A stretch of 42,699 nt of DNA from an uncultured Collinsella sp. GTDB taxonomy: Bacteria > Actinomycetota > Coriobacteriia > Coriobacteriales > Coriobacteriaceae. Below the pieces are notes generated by a model that was not told where the DNA came from, made no database searches, and was given only the letters and a program-made list of their open reading frames with translations. The DNA lies in NCBI GenBank assembly GCA_900757285.1, contig CAAENI010000025.1, positions 1-42,699 on the forward strand. The letters are read 5' to 3'. Of the stretch, positions 25,070 through 33,510 are shown piece after piece (the stretch's first letter is position 1; every line of letters begins with the position of its first letter). Position numbers and translations under genes: made by a program.

Positions 25070-25894
25070 CTACCTGCGCCACGAGGCAGCAAGGATAACG
25101 GGAATCCCAGCAAGGCACACCACCAAGGCCACGGCTGCGAACGCAAGCGCGATGGCCACGCTCACGACGACATAGGCCACGGCAATGAAGGCCAGCGCCA
25201 GCAGGCAGGCAAGCAGCTCGGCCACATAGCACAACACCAGGTTCGAGCTCGCACGCTTCAGCAGGACGTCGGCAAGGCGAACCCGCTCGACAGCGAAGCC
25301 GCTGCCAAAATTGCGTCCGGGGCCCTTGGCGAGAAACCACTTGAACAGGCACATCAGGGCGCAGCCCAGCATGATCATGATGGAAACGGTCCATACATTG
25401 TGCCCCGACTCAACAAGGCTCTGGTCACCCATCGCGCTGCCGTTGATGAGCCAACTCGTTCCATAGCCCATGAACAGCATAGCCAGCAGCAAACAAGCGC
25501 TTACCGCAGCGAGAAGGCGCGACACACGCTTGCTGAAAACCGGCGCCCCGCAGCTGAGCCCAAGGCCCTTGCGAACGCGCCAGGCGGCATGGTAGGCAGG
25601 GTAGGCCGCGATGAGCGCGGCCACGAGCAGCGACGCCCAATCGGACCCGGGCACCGCCGACGCGTACTCCGCAATCGAAGCAACTGAGCAGTTGGCATGA
25701 AACGACTCGTTCAAGAACAGCGCGACCTCGCCCTTCCAGACGCAAAACGGGGCGGCGACGGAGGCGATGCCGCCAGCGACGATCGCGGCAACGGCAATGA
25801 GCAGCGCGCCCTGCACGAGCTTGACGGCCTCGCCTTTGGCAGTGCGGGGCGCAGACTCAACGGCGCTGGACGATATTTGAATAGAGGTGTTCAT
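25070..25894 (-). CDS. Multi-pass membrane protein
   Basis: A 274-residue protein with about six TM helices: LLIAVAAIVAGGIASVAAPF, a helix around LLVAALIAAYPAYHA, VSACLLLAMLFMGYG, SIMIMLGCALMCLFKW, and a long C-terminal pair (ELLACLLALAFIAVAYVVVS, ALAFAAVALVVCLAGIPVIL). A short polar N-terminus precedes them. No known family or catalytic motif was recognised. Its layout resembles the 188-residue membrane protein at 28971, sharing WASL and a basic segment after the middle helices, but similarity is too weak to claim homology. GAAAGG lies 7 bases before the ATG. Confidence 0.65.
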   Translation of the reverse strand: MNTSIQISSSAVESAPRTAKGEAVKLVQGALLIAVAAIVAGGIASVAAPFCVWKGEVALFLNESFHANCSVASIAEYASAVPGSDWASLLVAALIAAYPAYHAAWRVRKGLGLSCGAPVFSKRVSRLLAAVSACLLLAMLFMGYGTSWLINGSAMGDQSLVESGHNVWTVSIMIMLGCALMCLFKWFLAKGPGRNFGSGFAVERVRLADVLLKRASSNLVLCYVAELLACLLALAFIAVAYVVVSVAIALAFAAVALVVCLAGIPVILAASWRR

Positions 25895-26013
25895 GATTTA
25901 CCTTTCAACAGAGATCAATGCGGAGCCGGAATCACCGGCAACTAGGATGCAGCCTCTAGTCGACTCCGATTAGAGATTGTTCGCCCACATTGATACCAAG
26001 TCGCGCGGACACA

Positions 26014-26340
26014 CTAACAAGCGATATCGAAGCCGCGCTCACGCGGGGAGCTGTCGTCCTGGATCCATTCGATCCCGACGTACTCATCGATCCCCGCATC
26101 GGGGGCTGACGACCACCTGAACTCGAAACCAAGCTGGTCAAGCTCGTCAGCTCGCTCACGGATCACTCCGTAAGCATCCAACGCATTCTCGAAATCCTCC
26201 GAAGACGCATAGCCGCGCTCGCACTGCTTGCGCATCTGATGCAAGCGGCCTATGGCGACAGCGATAATCTCGCGAAGAGCGGTAACCTCGCGCTCGCATA
26301 CATCGATGTTTCCTTCGTTGAGCTTGATGCGATCGGACAT
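26014..26340 (-). CDS. Small hypothetical protein
   Basis: A 108-residue protein, mainly helical at first (VTALREIIAVAIGRLHQMRK), then an acidic tail ending PRERGFDIAC. No family recognised. GGGAGG lies 6 bases before the ATG at 26340; the ORF upstream to 26658 is a shadow of the divergent gene. A truncated second copy of its 3' end lies at 24927-24985. It is co-oriented with the membrane protein at 25070 and divergent from the DUF6076-like gene. Confidence 0.6.
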   Translation of the reverse strand: MSDRIKLNEGNIDVCEREVTALREIIAVAIGRLHQMRKQCERGYASSEDFENALDAYGVIRERADELDQLGFEFRWSSAPDAGIDEYVGIEWIQDDSSPRERGFDIAC

Positions 26341-26449
26341 AACGGCCTCCCTGGTTTTAAGCCTTTTCGCTTGACTCCATTGAACAGCCGCGAACAGCCG
26401 CGTAATATGACTTTTATCGCGTTTTAAATTTTGGCTGTTTGGAGCATCA

Positions 26450-28597
26450 ATGCCTGAGTCCGAAAAAGAACCATTTAGCTGGGGTTTTGAGGCTGGCTTT
26501 CTTCGCTCCCCCGTCAATCCCCGTATGCTTCTTCTTAACAGGACGCCAGAGATTGATTGTGCCAGCGACGGCAATGCAAGCGCATGGAGTCTCGTCTCCA
26601 TAGCCAACGACCTATTGCGCGTCGACTTAAGCTCACTTTTTAAGGAAATCGGGGGCAAATTTTCAGAGCGAGCAAAACTGCGCTTTTATATCGATTTGCA
26701 AAGCGCCATTCGGCAGCCCCCTGCCGTTCCCCTCCATGCGCAACAAACTTCGATGGACTGGGCAGCCGAGCCAGACCATAACGACCGGCTCGATCCAGAC
26801 GATCCCGACCAAGAGCCCATCCAAGTAGAATTGAACGAAGCTGAAATCGCAGTCAACCTTCAAAAACAAAAGGAACGCGACCTCGATTTCTTTGCTCCGA
26901 TATTCGACAAAGCCATTACAAGCCATGCACACGGAGAGATTTCCGGCATGGCCAGATATCTCCTTGAAAATGTCTGTAGACAGTGTGTCATGAACATCAC
27001 GGCGATTCCCGACTATCGCTATTACAGCTGCTGGATGAACAACAATGCTATTGAGTGCGACGAGATCAACCGCCTGTACCGCGCGGTGATTACAACATCG
27101 GGCCAACTCAACAAGCAAGAAATGGCGTCCCTCTTCAGCTCCTATCTCCAGCTCGAGTCGAACGACATGAGCATTAACGCCACCAACGGCGAGACCGATC
27201 TAACAGCACCGGTGCCGTATGACCGCGACAATCCTATACACAACTTTCCCAAGGCGAAATCTCAGATAGAAACAGCTTGCGTCTGCACCAATACCGATCT
27301 CTTTCGAGCGCTTCTCATTGTTTTATATCAGGAATGTCTGGAGCTTACCCCGCTGCTTAAAAACACCGAGGCACCTAGCCTGCTCGCGCAAAACGAAGAG
27401 TTTTTCCCAGCCGCCATCAAAACAAGCGACCCGCGACAATTTCGACTATTCGATGAACAGCTGCCGGCAATCATCCGCTTTGGCAACGCTTTTGCATGCG
27501 TAGCCAAAAAGCACTTGCCCGGAAACGAAACGGCCCAAAAACTCGAAGATCATTTGAACGATATAAAGCGCATGAATAGCGCCCCCTTTATGCAGGCGTT
27601 TCGTAAAAACTATCTCGAGGCTATGCGCGAGAACCAGATCTTCGCAAATGGAGACTTCCATACGCATGCAGAGCTTAACGACCAGGAAAACCTCAATAGG
27701 CTCGTTGGGCTTCAGGCGATTATTGCAAAGGCAGGAGAGCTCTACTTCACCGAAAAGGAATGGTCCTTCGCAAGCCTTTATGCCCGCATCCTCCACGAAC
27801 TGCTGCTGTGCGGCATTATGCCGATAACATGCCAAACCTGCGGTTCGCTCTTTTTTCCGACCGGTCCCAACAGCAAGTACTGTGACCGATACAACGAGGA
27901 AACCAAGCTCTATTGCAATCCGCGATATAACGCCAAAAAACATCTTGGTCGCAAATCACCTCGCGATGTCGCACTCAATATGCAGAGAAAGGCCGATACG
28001 GCATATAAAAAAGGCCTAACGGATTGTGCCCACTATTTTGAGCGTCTTGGCTACTTTGTCCTCGATGGTCTTGGCCCAGCATACCAAGCGAACGACCTCA
28101 TTTCCGATGAGCTCTATAGGACGTGGCTGTCTATCGTCAACCAGCCCAATTGTAGAGCGAAAATCAAGCGGCCGGATAGGCTCGAGTATCCATACCCCGT
28201 GCTGTGGTACGGATTTGTCCGCGATGGCAATCGGTATGTACAAGTCGAGTTTCCTGGAGCCGAGTACCCAACGCTTTTTGAATGTTTGAGCCAGCTCGCC
28301 GAAAGCCCACACTCAAAGTGCACACTGGATTACAAGGGGCCAGGTGAGCATCCATACAGCTCATGGCATGTAAAACTGCCCATGTTGTTGGAGATCATTG
28401 TACAGATAAATAACGCCGACCACGTGGCGAGGCCCATTCCATTGCTTGGAATCGATGGGCCCGAATATGTCTGGACTGACCCGACCGTCCAAGACACATG
28501 GAGCACGCCCGACGCATGCATCTACAGCACCGGTACGATCGATGACCTCAGCTTTACCGTGTATACAAAGGAATATGACCCGGAAAAGCAGGACTGA
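26450..28597 (+). CDS. DUF6076-like protein with zinc-ribbon motif
   Basis: A 715-residue cytoplasmic protein. The centre carries CQTCGSLFFPTGPNSKYCDR followed about 10 residues on by a further Cys (LYCNPRYNAKKH), a treble-clef/zinc-ribbon pattern like that of DUF6076 proteins, and a helical region follows it. The N-terminal 400 residues are helical and unrecognised. The last 130 residues have a strand-rich stretch (LWYGFVRDGNRYVQVEFPGA). Function is unknown. A GGAG site is close to the ATG. The upstream region has a direct repeat (GAACAGCCGC twice) shared with the divergent 108-residue gene. It is followed by the second copy of the paired palindromes. Confidence 0.55.
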   Translation: MPESEKEPFSWGFEAGFLRSPVNPRMLLLNRTPEIDCASDGNASAWSLVSIANDLLRVDLSSLFKEIGGKFSERAKLRFYIDLQSAIRQPPAVPLHAQQTSMDWAAEPDHNDRLDPDDPDQEPIQVELNEAEIAVNLQKQKERDLDFFAPIFDKAITSHAHGEISGMARYLLENVCRQCVMNITAIPDYRYYSCWMNNNAIECDEINRLYRAVITTSGQLNKQEMASLFSSYLQLESNDMSINATNGETDLTAPVPYDRDNPIHNFPKAKSQIETACVCTNTDLFRALLIVLYQECLELTPLLKNTEAPSLLAQNEEFFPAAIKTSDPRQFRLFDEQLPAIIRFGNAFACVAKKHLPGNETAQKLEDHLNDIKRMNSAPFMQAFRKNYLEAMRENQIFANGDFHTHAELNDQENLNRLVGLQAIIAKAGELYFTEKEWSFASLYARILHELLLCGIMPITCQTCGSLFFPTGPNSKYCDRYNEETKLYCNPRYNAKKHLGRKSPRDVALNMQRKADTAYKKGLTDCAHYFERLGYFVLDGLGPAYQANDLISDELYRTWLSIVNQPNCRAKIKRPDRLEYPYPVLWYGFVRDGNRYVQVEFPGAEYPTLFECLSQLAESPHSKCTLDYKGPGEHPYSSWHVKLPMLLEIIVQINNADHVARPIPLLGIDGPEYVWTDPTVQDTWSTPDACIYSTGTIDDLSFTVYTKEYDPEKQD

Positions 28598-28623
28598 GTC
28601 GCGGATGCCGCTCGCACCAACCT

Positions 28624-28696
28624 GCAGGTTTTTCTCACCGCATGAAAGGAACTTGCGATTCTTACGAGTTTTTCTCACGTCATGGCAAGAACTTGC
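28624..28696. repeat. Paired 33-bp palindromes, locus 2
   Basis: Second occurrence of the pair seen at 24985-25057: units at 28624-28656 and 28664-28696, 7-base spacer (GATTCTT here, GATTTCT there), same order and orientation on the plus strand. It begins 26 bases past the stop of the DUF6076-like gene. Confidence 0.7.
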
Positions 28697-28715
28697 ATAG
28701 CCATCCTGAGATCAT

Positions 28716-28785
28716 TTGCCGCTGGACTCAGGCGATACTATAACCTAGCGTCAGCCACGAGCCGGCGCTAGGTCATGACCGGCTC
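28716..28785 (+). ncRNA. Candidate small structured RNA with own promoter
   Basis: TTGCCG (28716-28721), a 17-base spacer and TATAAC (28739-28744) make a good sigma-70-type promoter. The RNA would begin with alternative hairpins: CCTAGCG/CGCTAGG (28744-28772) and GAGCCGG/CCGGCTC (28759-28785), which cannot both form, plus the palindrome GGTCATGACC at their junction. No gene follows on this strand. The 3' end is not defined. It could also be the abandoned promoter of a lost gene. Confidence 0.3.
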
Positions 28786-28970
28786 AGGTATCTGAGGGGC
28801 TTCCTACCTATGCGACAAAACTCCAGCTGAAACAGCACCCATAACCTTAACCCAGGTTCGCATCGGCGAGACTCAAGTTCGATATACGACCATGCGCCGA
28901 GCCGATGTCATGGCACCTCTCCTGGAGCAGCAAAGTGAATCGTTTTTCAATATGCAATACCCGATTCGAC

Positions 28971-29537
28971 TTAGAATACCGAATCAAGCGCCGTATCCGC
29001 TTCGTTTGCTTTCCAATACACAAAACAATACTCCAGCGATCCGAAAAGACCAATTAAGCCAGCTAGCGCCGCCACTACAATCGCAAAGCTAGCTACCGTT
29101 ATTCCATGAGCATTAAACTCCGCACATAGTTTAGAAAAAATGTCACTGTAGAGATTGGCATAAAGAAATAACGCCGAAGCAACTTGAGCAGCAACATACC
29201 CAAGGGAACCGCTCGACCACCTAAAGCGTACCGGGGTCAGAACGGCCACCTTTTGCTGCCCGTCGCTTTTGCTCGCATTCAATTTCCAGGCACAACGATG
29301 CAGCGCGTAGCCTGCACACCAAAGAACGAAAATAGGCAACAGAGCGATTGAGGCGTATTCAACAAGCGAAGCCCAGCCAATATCGCTCGAAACTGGCAAT
29401 TCTAACAAATGCGGCACTACGCGCTCATAGCCGAGCATTGTTGGAATGTTAAGCAGAAAACCAAGAATAACAACCCAGCTGAGCGCACGGCTGTCTCCAA
29501 GATGATCTTTAATAAAATCCGCAATGGCATCAAGCAT
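28971..29537 (-). CDS. Multi-pass membrane protein
   Basis: A 188-residue protein with about four TM helices: WVVILGFLLNIPTMLGY, ASIALLPIFVLWCAGYAL, a helix near LGYVAAQVASALFLYANLY, and TVASFAIVVAALAGLIGLF. A basic polar loop lies between helices 2 and 3. No known family. A near-ideal GGAGG site lies 7 bases before the ATG. Composition is less GC-rich than the core genes. It appears monocistronic. Confidence 0.65.
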   Translation of the reverse strand: MLDAIADFIKDHLGDSRALSWVVILGFLLNIPTMLGYERVVPHLLELPVSSDIGWASLVEYASIALLPIFVLWCAGYALHRCAWKLNASKSDGQQKVAVLTPVRFRWSSGSLGYVAAQVASALFLYANLYSDIFSKLCAEFNAHGITVASFAIVVAALAGLIGLFGSLEYCFVYWKANEADTALDSVF

Positions 29538-30390
29538 ATAAATCCTCCTACAATACCTGAGAATGCAAATTGGTTAAACGGCAACATTGTCGTAGGCATT
29601 TTTCCCATGAATCATGTTTCCATGAACGAGGCCGTCGATAATCCAGATTTCATTTTTTGCCTCCGAACAATGAATCCAGACGAGGCACAACGATTATTCG
29701 CCAATCGAGCGACGCTGAATATCGCGTTCCAGCATCACTAATGATTGCACGGAGCACCGAGCACAGACGGAAACGTAGGCGTCCATTTACTGGCGGCTGC
29801 TGTCTTCAAGCTGTATACCTGCTTGACCCATATCGTCTTAAAGCGTGATCAAGCGATCGAGCCTTGCAACCTCAAGCGTTATGTTAATGCCGCTTTTTAG
29901 TTATCTCAAACAACGACACGCTCGCTCTGGACAATCCTCAGACATCTCGAAGCCAGCAATCGCCCAATCGGCCTCTTCAAGAGGTACTACCTAGACGAAG
30001 CGAGAATCACTGAACTTGCGACTTGCATATACGTCGGATACGGCAAGGATGCAGTACTCCAGGGGGTCGCCAGAATCAGCAAAACCCATCTCGCCCACGC
30101 ACCCACGAAGATGGCATGTGCAAGAGGAGTCAGACGCATCGCGGGAATCGGGCGACGAGACAGCACTAGATTGTTAATGCCCCTGTCATTTGGAGCAGAC
30201 CTCGATGACAAGGCAACCGATGCAACTTTGGCATCGAGGTCAATTTACAGATTCCACTTTGCAGCAAATCTACCCCAAGACCCCCCTCCGCCGCAAAGAT
30301 TTCTATACGAATCGTGATGTTTTCGAATGTTCCAAATTGCTCCACAGCGCCCAGAATAACGCTGTCGCAAAATCAATATGAAGCGCTACA
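29538..30390. other. 850-base region without a credible intact gene
   Basis: Two stretches read as open frames but lack good starts. At 29574-29741 (plus) the frame gives NIVVGIFPMNHVSMNEAVDN then LNIAFQHH. At about 29900-30317 (plus) it gives SLWTILRHLEASNRPIGLFK then YYLDEARITELATCIYVGYG, opening after a stop codon with no ATG before it. Both could be remnants of genes lost here; I cannot identify them. Composition is AT-richer than the flanking core genes. Confidence 0.3.
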
Positions 30391-31677
30391 TCATTCATCA
30401 CAATTAAGCGTCTGCACACTGATCGGTTCAACGACTTCCATCTCATCATCTATCTGAATACAGCCCAGGGAAGCGAGGACGCATCTTCCAACATGGTAGC
30501 CGAGATTTACCGGCACCGCGTTTCCGATCTGCCTATACCGTGCGGACATATTGCCGCAAAATTCCCAATCATCTGGGAACGTTTGAATCCTGGCATATTC
30601 TCGAATATTTAAGGGTCTTGTCTCTTCTGGATGACACCTCTCCGTTTGCTTTTGAGCCGGTGCGCAAGTCAAGGTTAGACACGGCTGATCCCAAGACATC
30701 CTTCTTGCCATTCCGGTGCGGCCTCCGGATAGGTAATAAGACCCCCCCATATATTCGCGCTGAATATCCTCGGGTAAATCTCTCCAATTGCCGCCCTCGG
30801 GGACGAGCTCCATTATCTCTTTCTTTCTTGCTGGATACTGTTGACCGTCGGATTTCGGGCAATTAGCCAACGCCTGCCTAAGCGAAATGAAGTAATCTCT
30901 CTCTCTTGGAAATACAATCGGTAAATCTAAGTCTTTTCTAACAGCAAACAGGATTAATCTCTCGCGCTTTTGCGGCACATCAAGGTATTGAGCCCTGAGA
31001 ACTCTGTAATTTACCTTGTAACCAAGTTCATCCAGCGTGTTCAGCATAGTTGTTAGAGTCCTGCCCTTGTCATGCCTAACAAGACCCCTAACATTCTCGC
31101 CAATAGCAATCTTCGGACGAATATCCTTTATCGCTCTAGCAAATTCGAAGAAGAGCGTGCCACGCGTATCCTCAAAGCCGCGACTTTTACCCGCATAACT
31201 AAATGCCTGGCACGGAAAACCGGCCTGTATTACCGTCGCCTTTCCCGCATACTCTTTAAAATCCAGATTATGGACATCGCCCGGAACAATGTTCCAGTTG
31301 AGGCCGTGCGTTTCATTGTTGGCCTGAAGCGTCGCAACCGCATCCCCGTCAAACTCGTTTAACAAGATATGAGGGATTCCCGCATTGTGAAATCCCAGCG
31401 CAGTTCCACCCGCACCCGCAAATAAATCTACGCACGCAGCTTTTTCATAGGACGCATTTGACTTCAGCACCTGATATGATGTGTCGTCCTCGCCGCCCGA
31501 TAGCTTGTTTTGCAAACGCTTTATTTCATCGATGTTGAACAGTCGCCTATTGTTTTTATCTCTCATCGCCTTAATCAAGCCAAGCTTGTTCCAGCGCCGA
31601 ATAGTATCAGCCGAAACACCGAGGGCTGTCGATGCGGCGGTCACGCTTACAAAGTTATCGTTATGCAACAAACTCAC
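30391..31677 (-). CDS. DNA cytosine-5 methyltransferase with N-terminal MerR-like HTH
   Basis: The modification enzyme of the adjacent R-M cluster. Residues about 10-56 form a MerR-type helix-turn-helix (VTAASTALGVSADTIRRWNK, then NNRRLFNIDEIKRLQ). The methylase follows with motif I DLFAGAGGTALGF, motif IV GFPCQAFSYAG (catalytic Cys in PCQ), motif VI ENVRGL, motif VIII QKRERL, a target-recognition region, and motif X RQIGNAVPV. It protects host DNA from the partner nucleases; the HTH probably regulates the locus, as in M.SsoII-like enzymes. The start is uncertain: GTG at 31677 has no room for a ribosome site, while TTG at 31671 or 31668 sits 5-8 bases after GAGG. Base composition is AT-richer than the core, suggesting transfer. 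Confidence 0.9.
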   Translation of the reverse strand: MSLLHNDNFVSVTAASTALGVSADTIRRWNKLGLIKAMRDKNNRRLFNIDEIKRLQNKLSGGEDDTSYQVLKSNASYEKAACVDLFAGAGGTALGFHNAGIPHILLNEFDGDAVATLQANNETHGLNWNIVPGDVHNLDFKEYAGKATVIQAGFPCQAFSYAGKSRGFEDTRGTLFFEFARAIKDIRPKIAIGENVRGLVRHDKGRTLTTMLNTLDELGYKVNYRVLRAQYLDVPQKRERLILFAVRKDLDLPIVFPRERDYFISLRQALANCPKSDGQQYPARKKEIMELVPEGGNWRDLPEDIQREYMGGSYYLSGGRTGMARRMSWDQPCLTLTCAPAQKQTERCHPEETRPLNIREYARIQTFPDDWEFCGNMSARYRQIGNAVPVNLGYHVGRCVLASLGCIQIDDEMEVVEPISVQTLNCDE

Positions 31678-31726
31678 CTCTATAATAAATAACCCTTACC
31701 TATGCAAAGGTTATTTATTATAGAGG
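31677..31726 (-). promoter_or_regulatory. 18-bp perfect inverted repeat over the methylase start region
   Basis: CCTCTATAATAAATAACC (31677-31694) and its exact complement (31709-31726) flank 14 bases. Each arm carries a TATAAT. On the minus strand the proximal arm contains the GAGG ribosome site of the methylase, and the distal TATAAT is placed to act as its -10. The element is thus well placed to be the operator bound by the methylase's own HTH; a terminator for the upstream nuclease gene is less likely because the stem is AT-rich. Confidence 0.55.
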
Positions 31727-31741
31727 GCTGAACGGACAATT

Positions 31742-32485
31742 TTAGAACTGACGAGAACTTCCCTCAGAAGACAAGATTTCAGGATGCTTTGAAATATCTT
31801 CCGCTAATTGAGCGACGACTTCATCCAGCAAATCAGACTCTTTATAGTCCTTGGCACACTCTGAAAACACACCGATGAGATCAGAATAGAAAGTCTCATC
31901 ACCAGTTAAGCTGAACCAGAATTCCTGCCCCGCCAGGATGGGATAATCTTCCTCGATCTTTTTGTAATTGTTGCTAATATCCGTATGGCTGCCATATAAA
32001 ACGCCAACGCAACAGTCAGTCATTGGATTCAGATCGGTTATGTGATTAGTCCTCGCAAGGTTTTTCAGGCTGCCGAAGTGTCCCTTAATAGTATCAACGT
32101 CATCATTATTGATCGTCTGTGGCCCGGCCTTTAGCTGACAGTATTTCTTTCTTCCGTCCTGGGTGCTTTTAAACTCAATATCAATTCCAGATGTTGTGGA
32201 ACCATAGCTGTAGAGAACATCACTACAAAAGGCCTGGATTTTATTCCCAAACGTTGTTGAAATCGATGTACCCAATACTCTTGGATATATCAAGGCCTTT
32301 GCCAGGCTCTCAGGAGATTCATCGCCGAAAGCAAAAGCAGCCAGGTAGTGAACAGTAAACGGATTCACCTTAAAGTGCTTTAACTTGACGCACTTTCTCG
32401 TGTTTGCAGCATGGCTGTCAGCAATCGATTTTCTAAAAAAATCCCTCGCATCAGAAAGAAGCTTGTCTCGGTCAGCGCCGTTCAT
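31742..32485 (-). CDS. PmeII-type Type II restriction endonuclease
   Basis: A 247-residue protein. The centre shows a nuclease core: GIDIEFKSTQDGRKKYCQLK, that is Asp followed at the expected distance by a QxK pair, then AGPQTINNDDVDTIKGHF. Overall it reads like the PmeII family of restriction enzymes. It would cut unmethylated foreign DNA at a site protected by the methylase downstream. GGAGG lies 4 bases before the ATG. It is the middle gene of a three-gene, same-strand cluster, 64 bases before the methylase and 88 bases after the Eco47II-type gene. Confidence 0.75.
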   Translation of the reverse strand: MNGADRDKLLSDARDFFRKSIADSHAANTRKCVKLKHFKVNPFTVHYLAAFAFGDESPESLAKALIYPRVLGTSISTTFGNKIQAFCSDVLYSYGSTTSGIDIEFKSTQDGRKKYCQLKAGPQTINNDDVDTIKGHFGSLKNLARTNHITDLNPMTDCCVGVLYGSHTDISNNYKKIEEDYPILAGQEFWFSLTGDETFYSDLIGVFSECAKDYKESDLLDEVVAQLAEDISKHPEILSSEGSSRQF

Positions 32486-32573
32486 TTTGCCTCCAAAGTT
32501 AAGGTGGCCGCGTAGGCTCCCGCTGCATCCACCTCATGTGCACAGATTATCTAGCCGAAAATTGATTATTGAT

Positions 32574-33296
32574 CTAGCGTGCCGGCGCACTTGGAAATAC
32601 TTTCAGGAAAAGCTCTTCCATACCCTCGCAATCAACCACACTGGATATCGGCTCTCCCAAATCAACTCGGACGTCCTCAATCACTAAAGGCAGAGCTTTA
32701 AACAACTGCAGCAGCGCATCGTCTCGACCAAAGGACATTGCATACCCCGTAACACCATCGCAGCATCGGACAATATCTCTCCCTTGCCGCCCGGAAGGAA
32801 TCCATTGTCTATCGTAAGCTTCGGGCTTTTCCGGAATTACTTGAATAAGGTATGAAACAGCTCCGTTCATTCTGGCGGCATTATCCAACTCATCCCACAT
32901 AACCTTTTCATTTGAGGCCTTAATTGTGTTAAATCGATTCTTCACTTCAGCATACAAAGGCTTATTAAATTTTGGAGACTTCCATCCTTCTACGCTCTTC
33001 AGATCCAGCACTCCACCATTTGAACCCAGCTCATTCCATATTTCAGATAAACCAAGGACACGCTGATGCCAAAGATCCACCGCATTTGATACCGTCTTGT
33101 TTTTCGAGCGCAGCATCTCAAAAGGCAACATGTCAGCAAGCTGCTCGCCACTCGTTCGAGCCTGGACAAGCATTGTAAAGGGATCGAGCGGTTGATCATC
33201 CTTCTTCTTCGAAACAGACAGATACATTTTCTTAGTAACTTCGAAAAGACCATCTTGATCAATCCAGCTCAATCCATAATCTCGACCCGACACCAT
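32574..33296 (-). CDS. Eco47II-type Type II restriction endonuclease
   Basis: A 240-residue protein. Family blocks are readable: LSWIDQDGLFEVTKK at the start, LDPFTMLVQA, NAVDLWHQRVLGLSEIWNEL, and the active-site-like YAEVKNRFNTIKAS (E-V-K), then VMWDELDNAA and SYLIQVIP. Enzymes of this family cut GGNCC-type sites (Eco47II: GGNCC; its relatives GGWCC), so GGNCC-like specificity is a guess by homology. The ATG at 33296 fits the family start better than the upstream ORF start at 33374, and GAGGG is close by. It is first in the R-M cluster. Two unlike restriction enzymes with one methylase is unusual. Confidence 0.75.
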   Translation of the reverse strand: MVSGRDYGLSWIDQDGLFEVTKKMYLSVSKKKDDQPLDPFTMLVQARTSGEQLADMLPFEMLRSKNKTVSNAVDLWHQRVLGLSEIWNELGSNGGVLDLKSVEGWKSPKFNKPLYAEVKNRFNTIKASNEKVMWDELDNAARMNGAVSYLIQVIPEKPEAYDRQWIPSGRQGRDIVRCCDGVTGYAMSFGRDDALLQLFKALPLVIEDVRVDLGEPISSVVDCEGMEELFLKVFPSAPAR

Positions 33297-33510
33297 TTCC
33301 CTCTTTCTCTCTAGGTACATTCCGAGACATAAGCAAGCTCGAATCAAGCACGCTAAGTCACGCTTCGCGCCCACCCAAGAATGACAGCGTTTTCCTTGGA
33401 TGCGTAGTCAGAACGCCTCGCTTGATGCAGCGACCTGTCGTCATTGATGAGATATCTACCCCTCCTCACGCTTTTAATACCTTCATCCCGTCCATCCAAG
33501 CCGCGCATCA

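Larger units (their letters stand above)
28598..28970. other. Gene-free region with repeat, promoter and nested hairpins
   Basis: About 370 bases without a convincing gene. They contain the paired palindromes (28624-28696), a good promoter (28716-28744) and overlapping hairpins (28744-28785), each annotated separately. Past 28790 I see nothing further except a very short ORF (MRQNSS). Confidence 0.5.

Noticed and set aside
28840..28910. tRNA-like TTCG loops in the intergenic region
   Set aside because: No acceptor stem, D arm or anticodon arm could be paired.
30391..31677. Separate MerR regulator gene upstream of the methylase
   Set aside because: The HTH and methylase are in one uninterrupted frame with no internal start signal, so it is a fusion.
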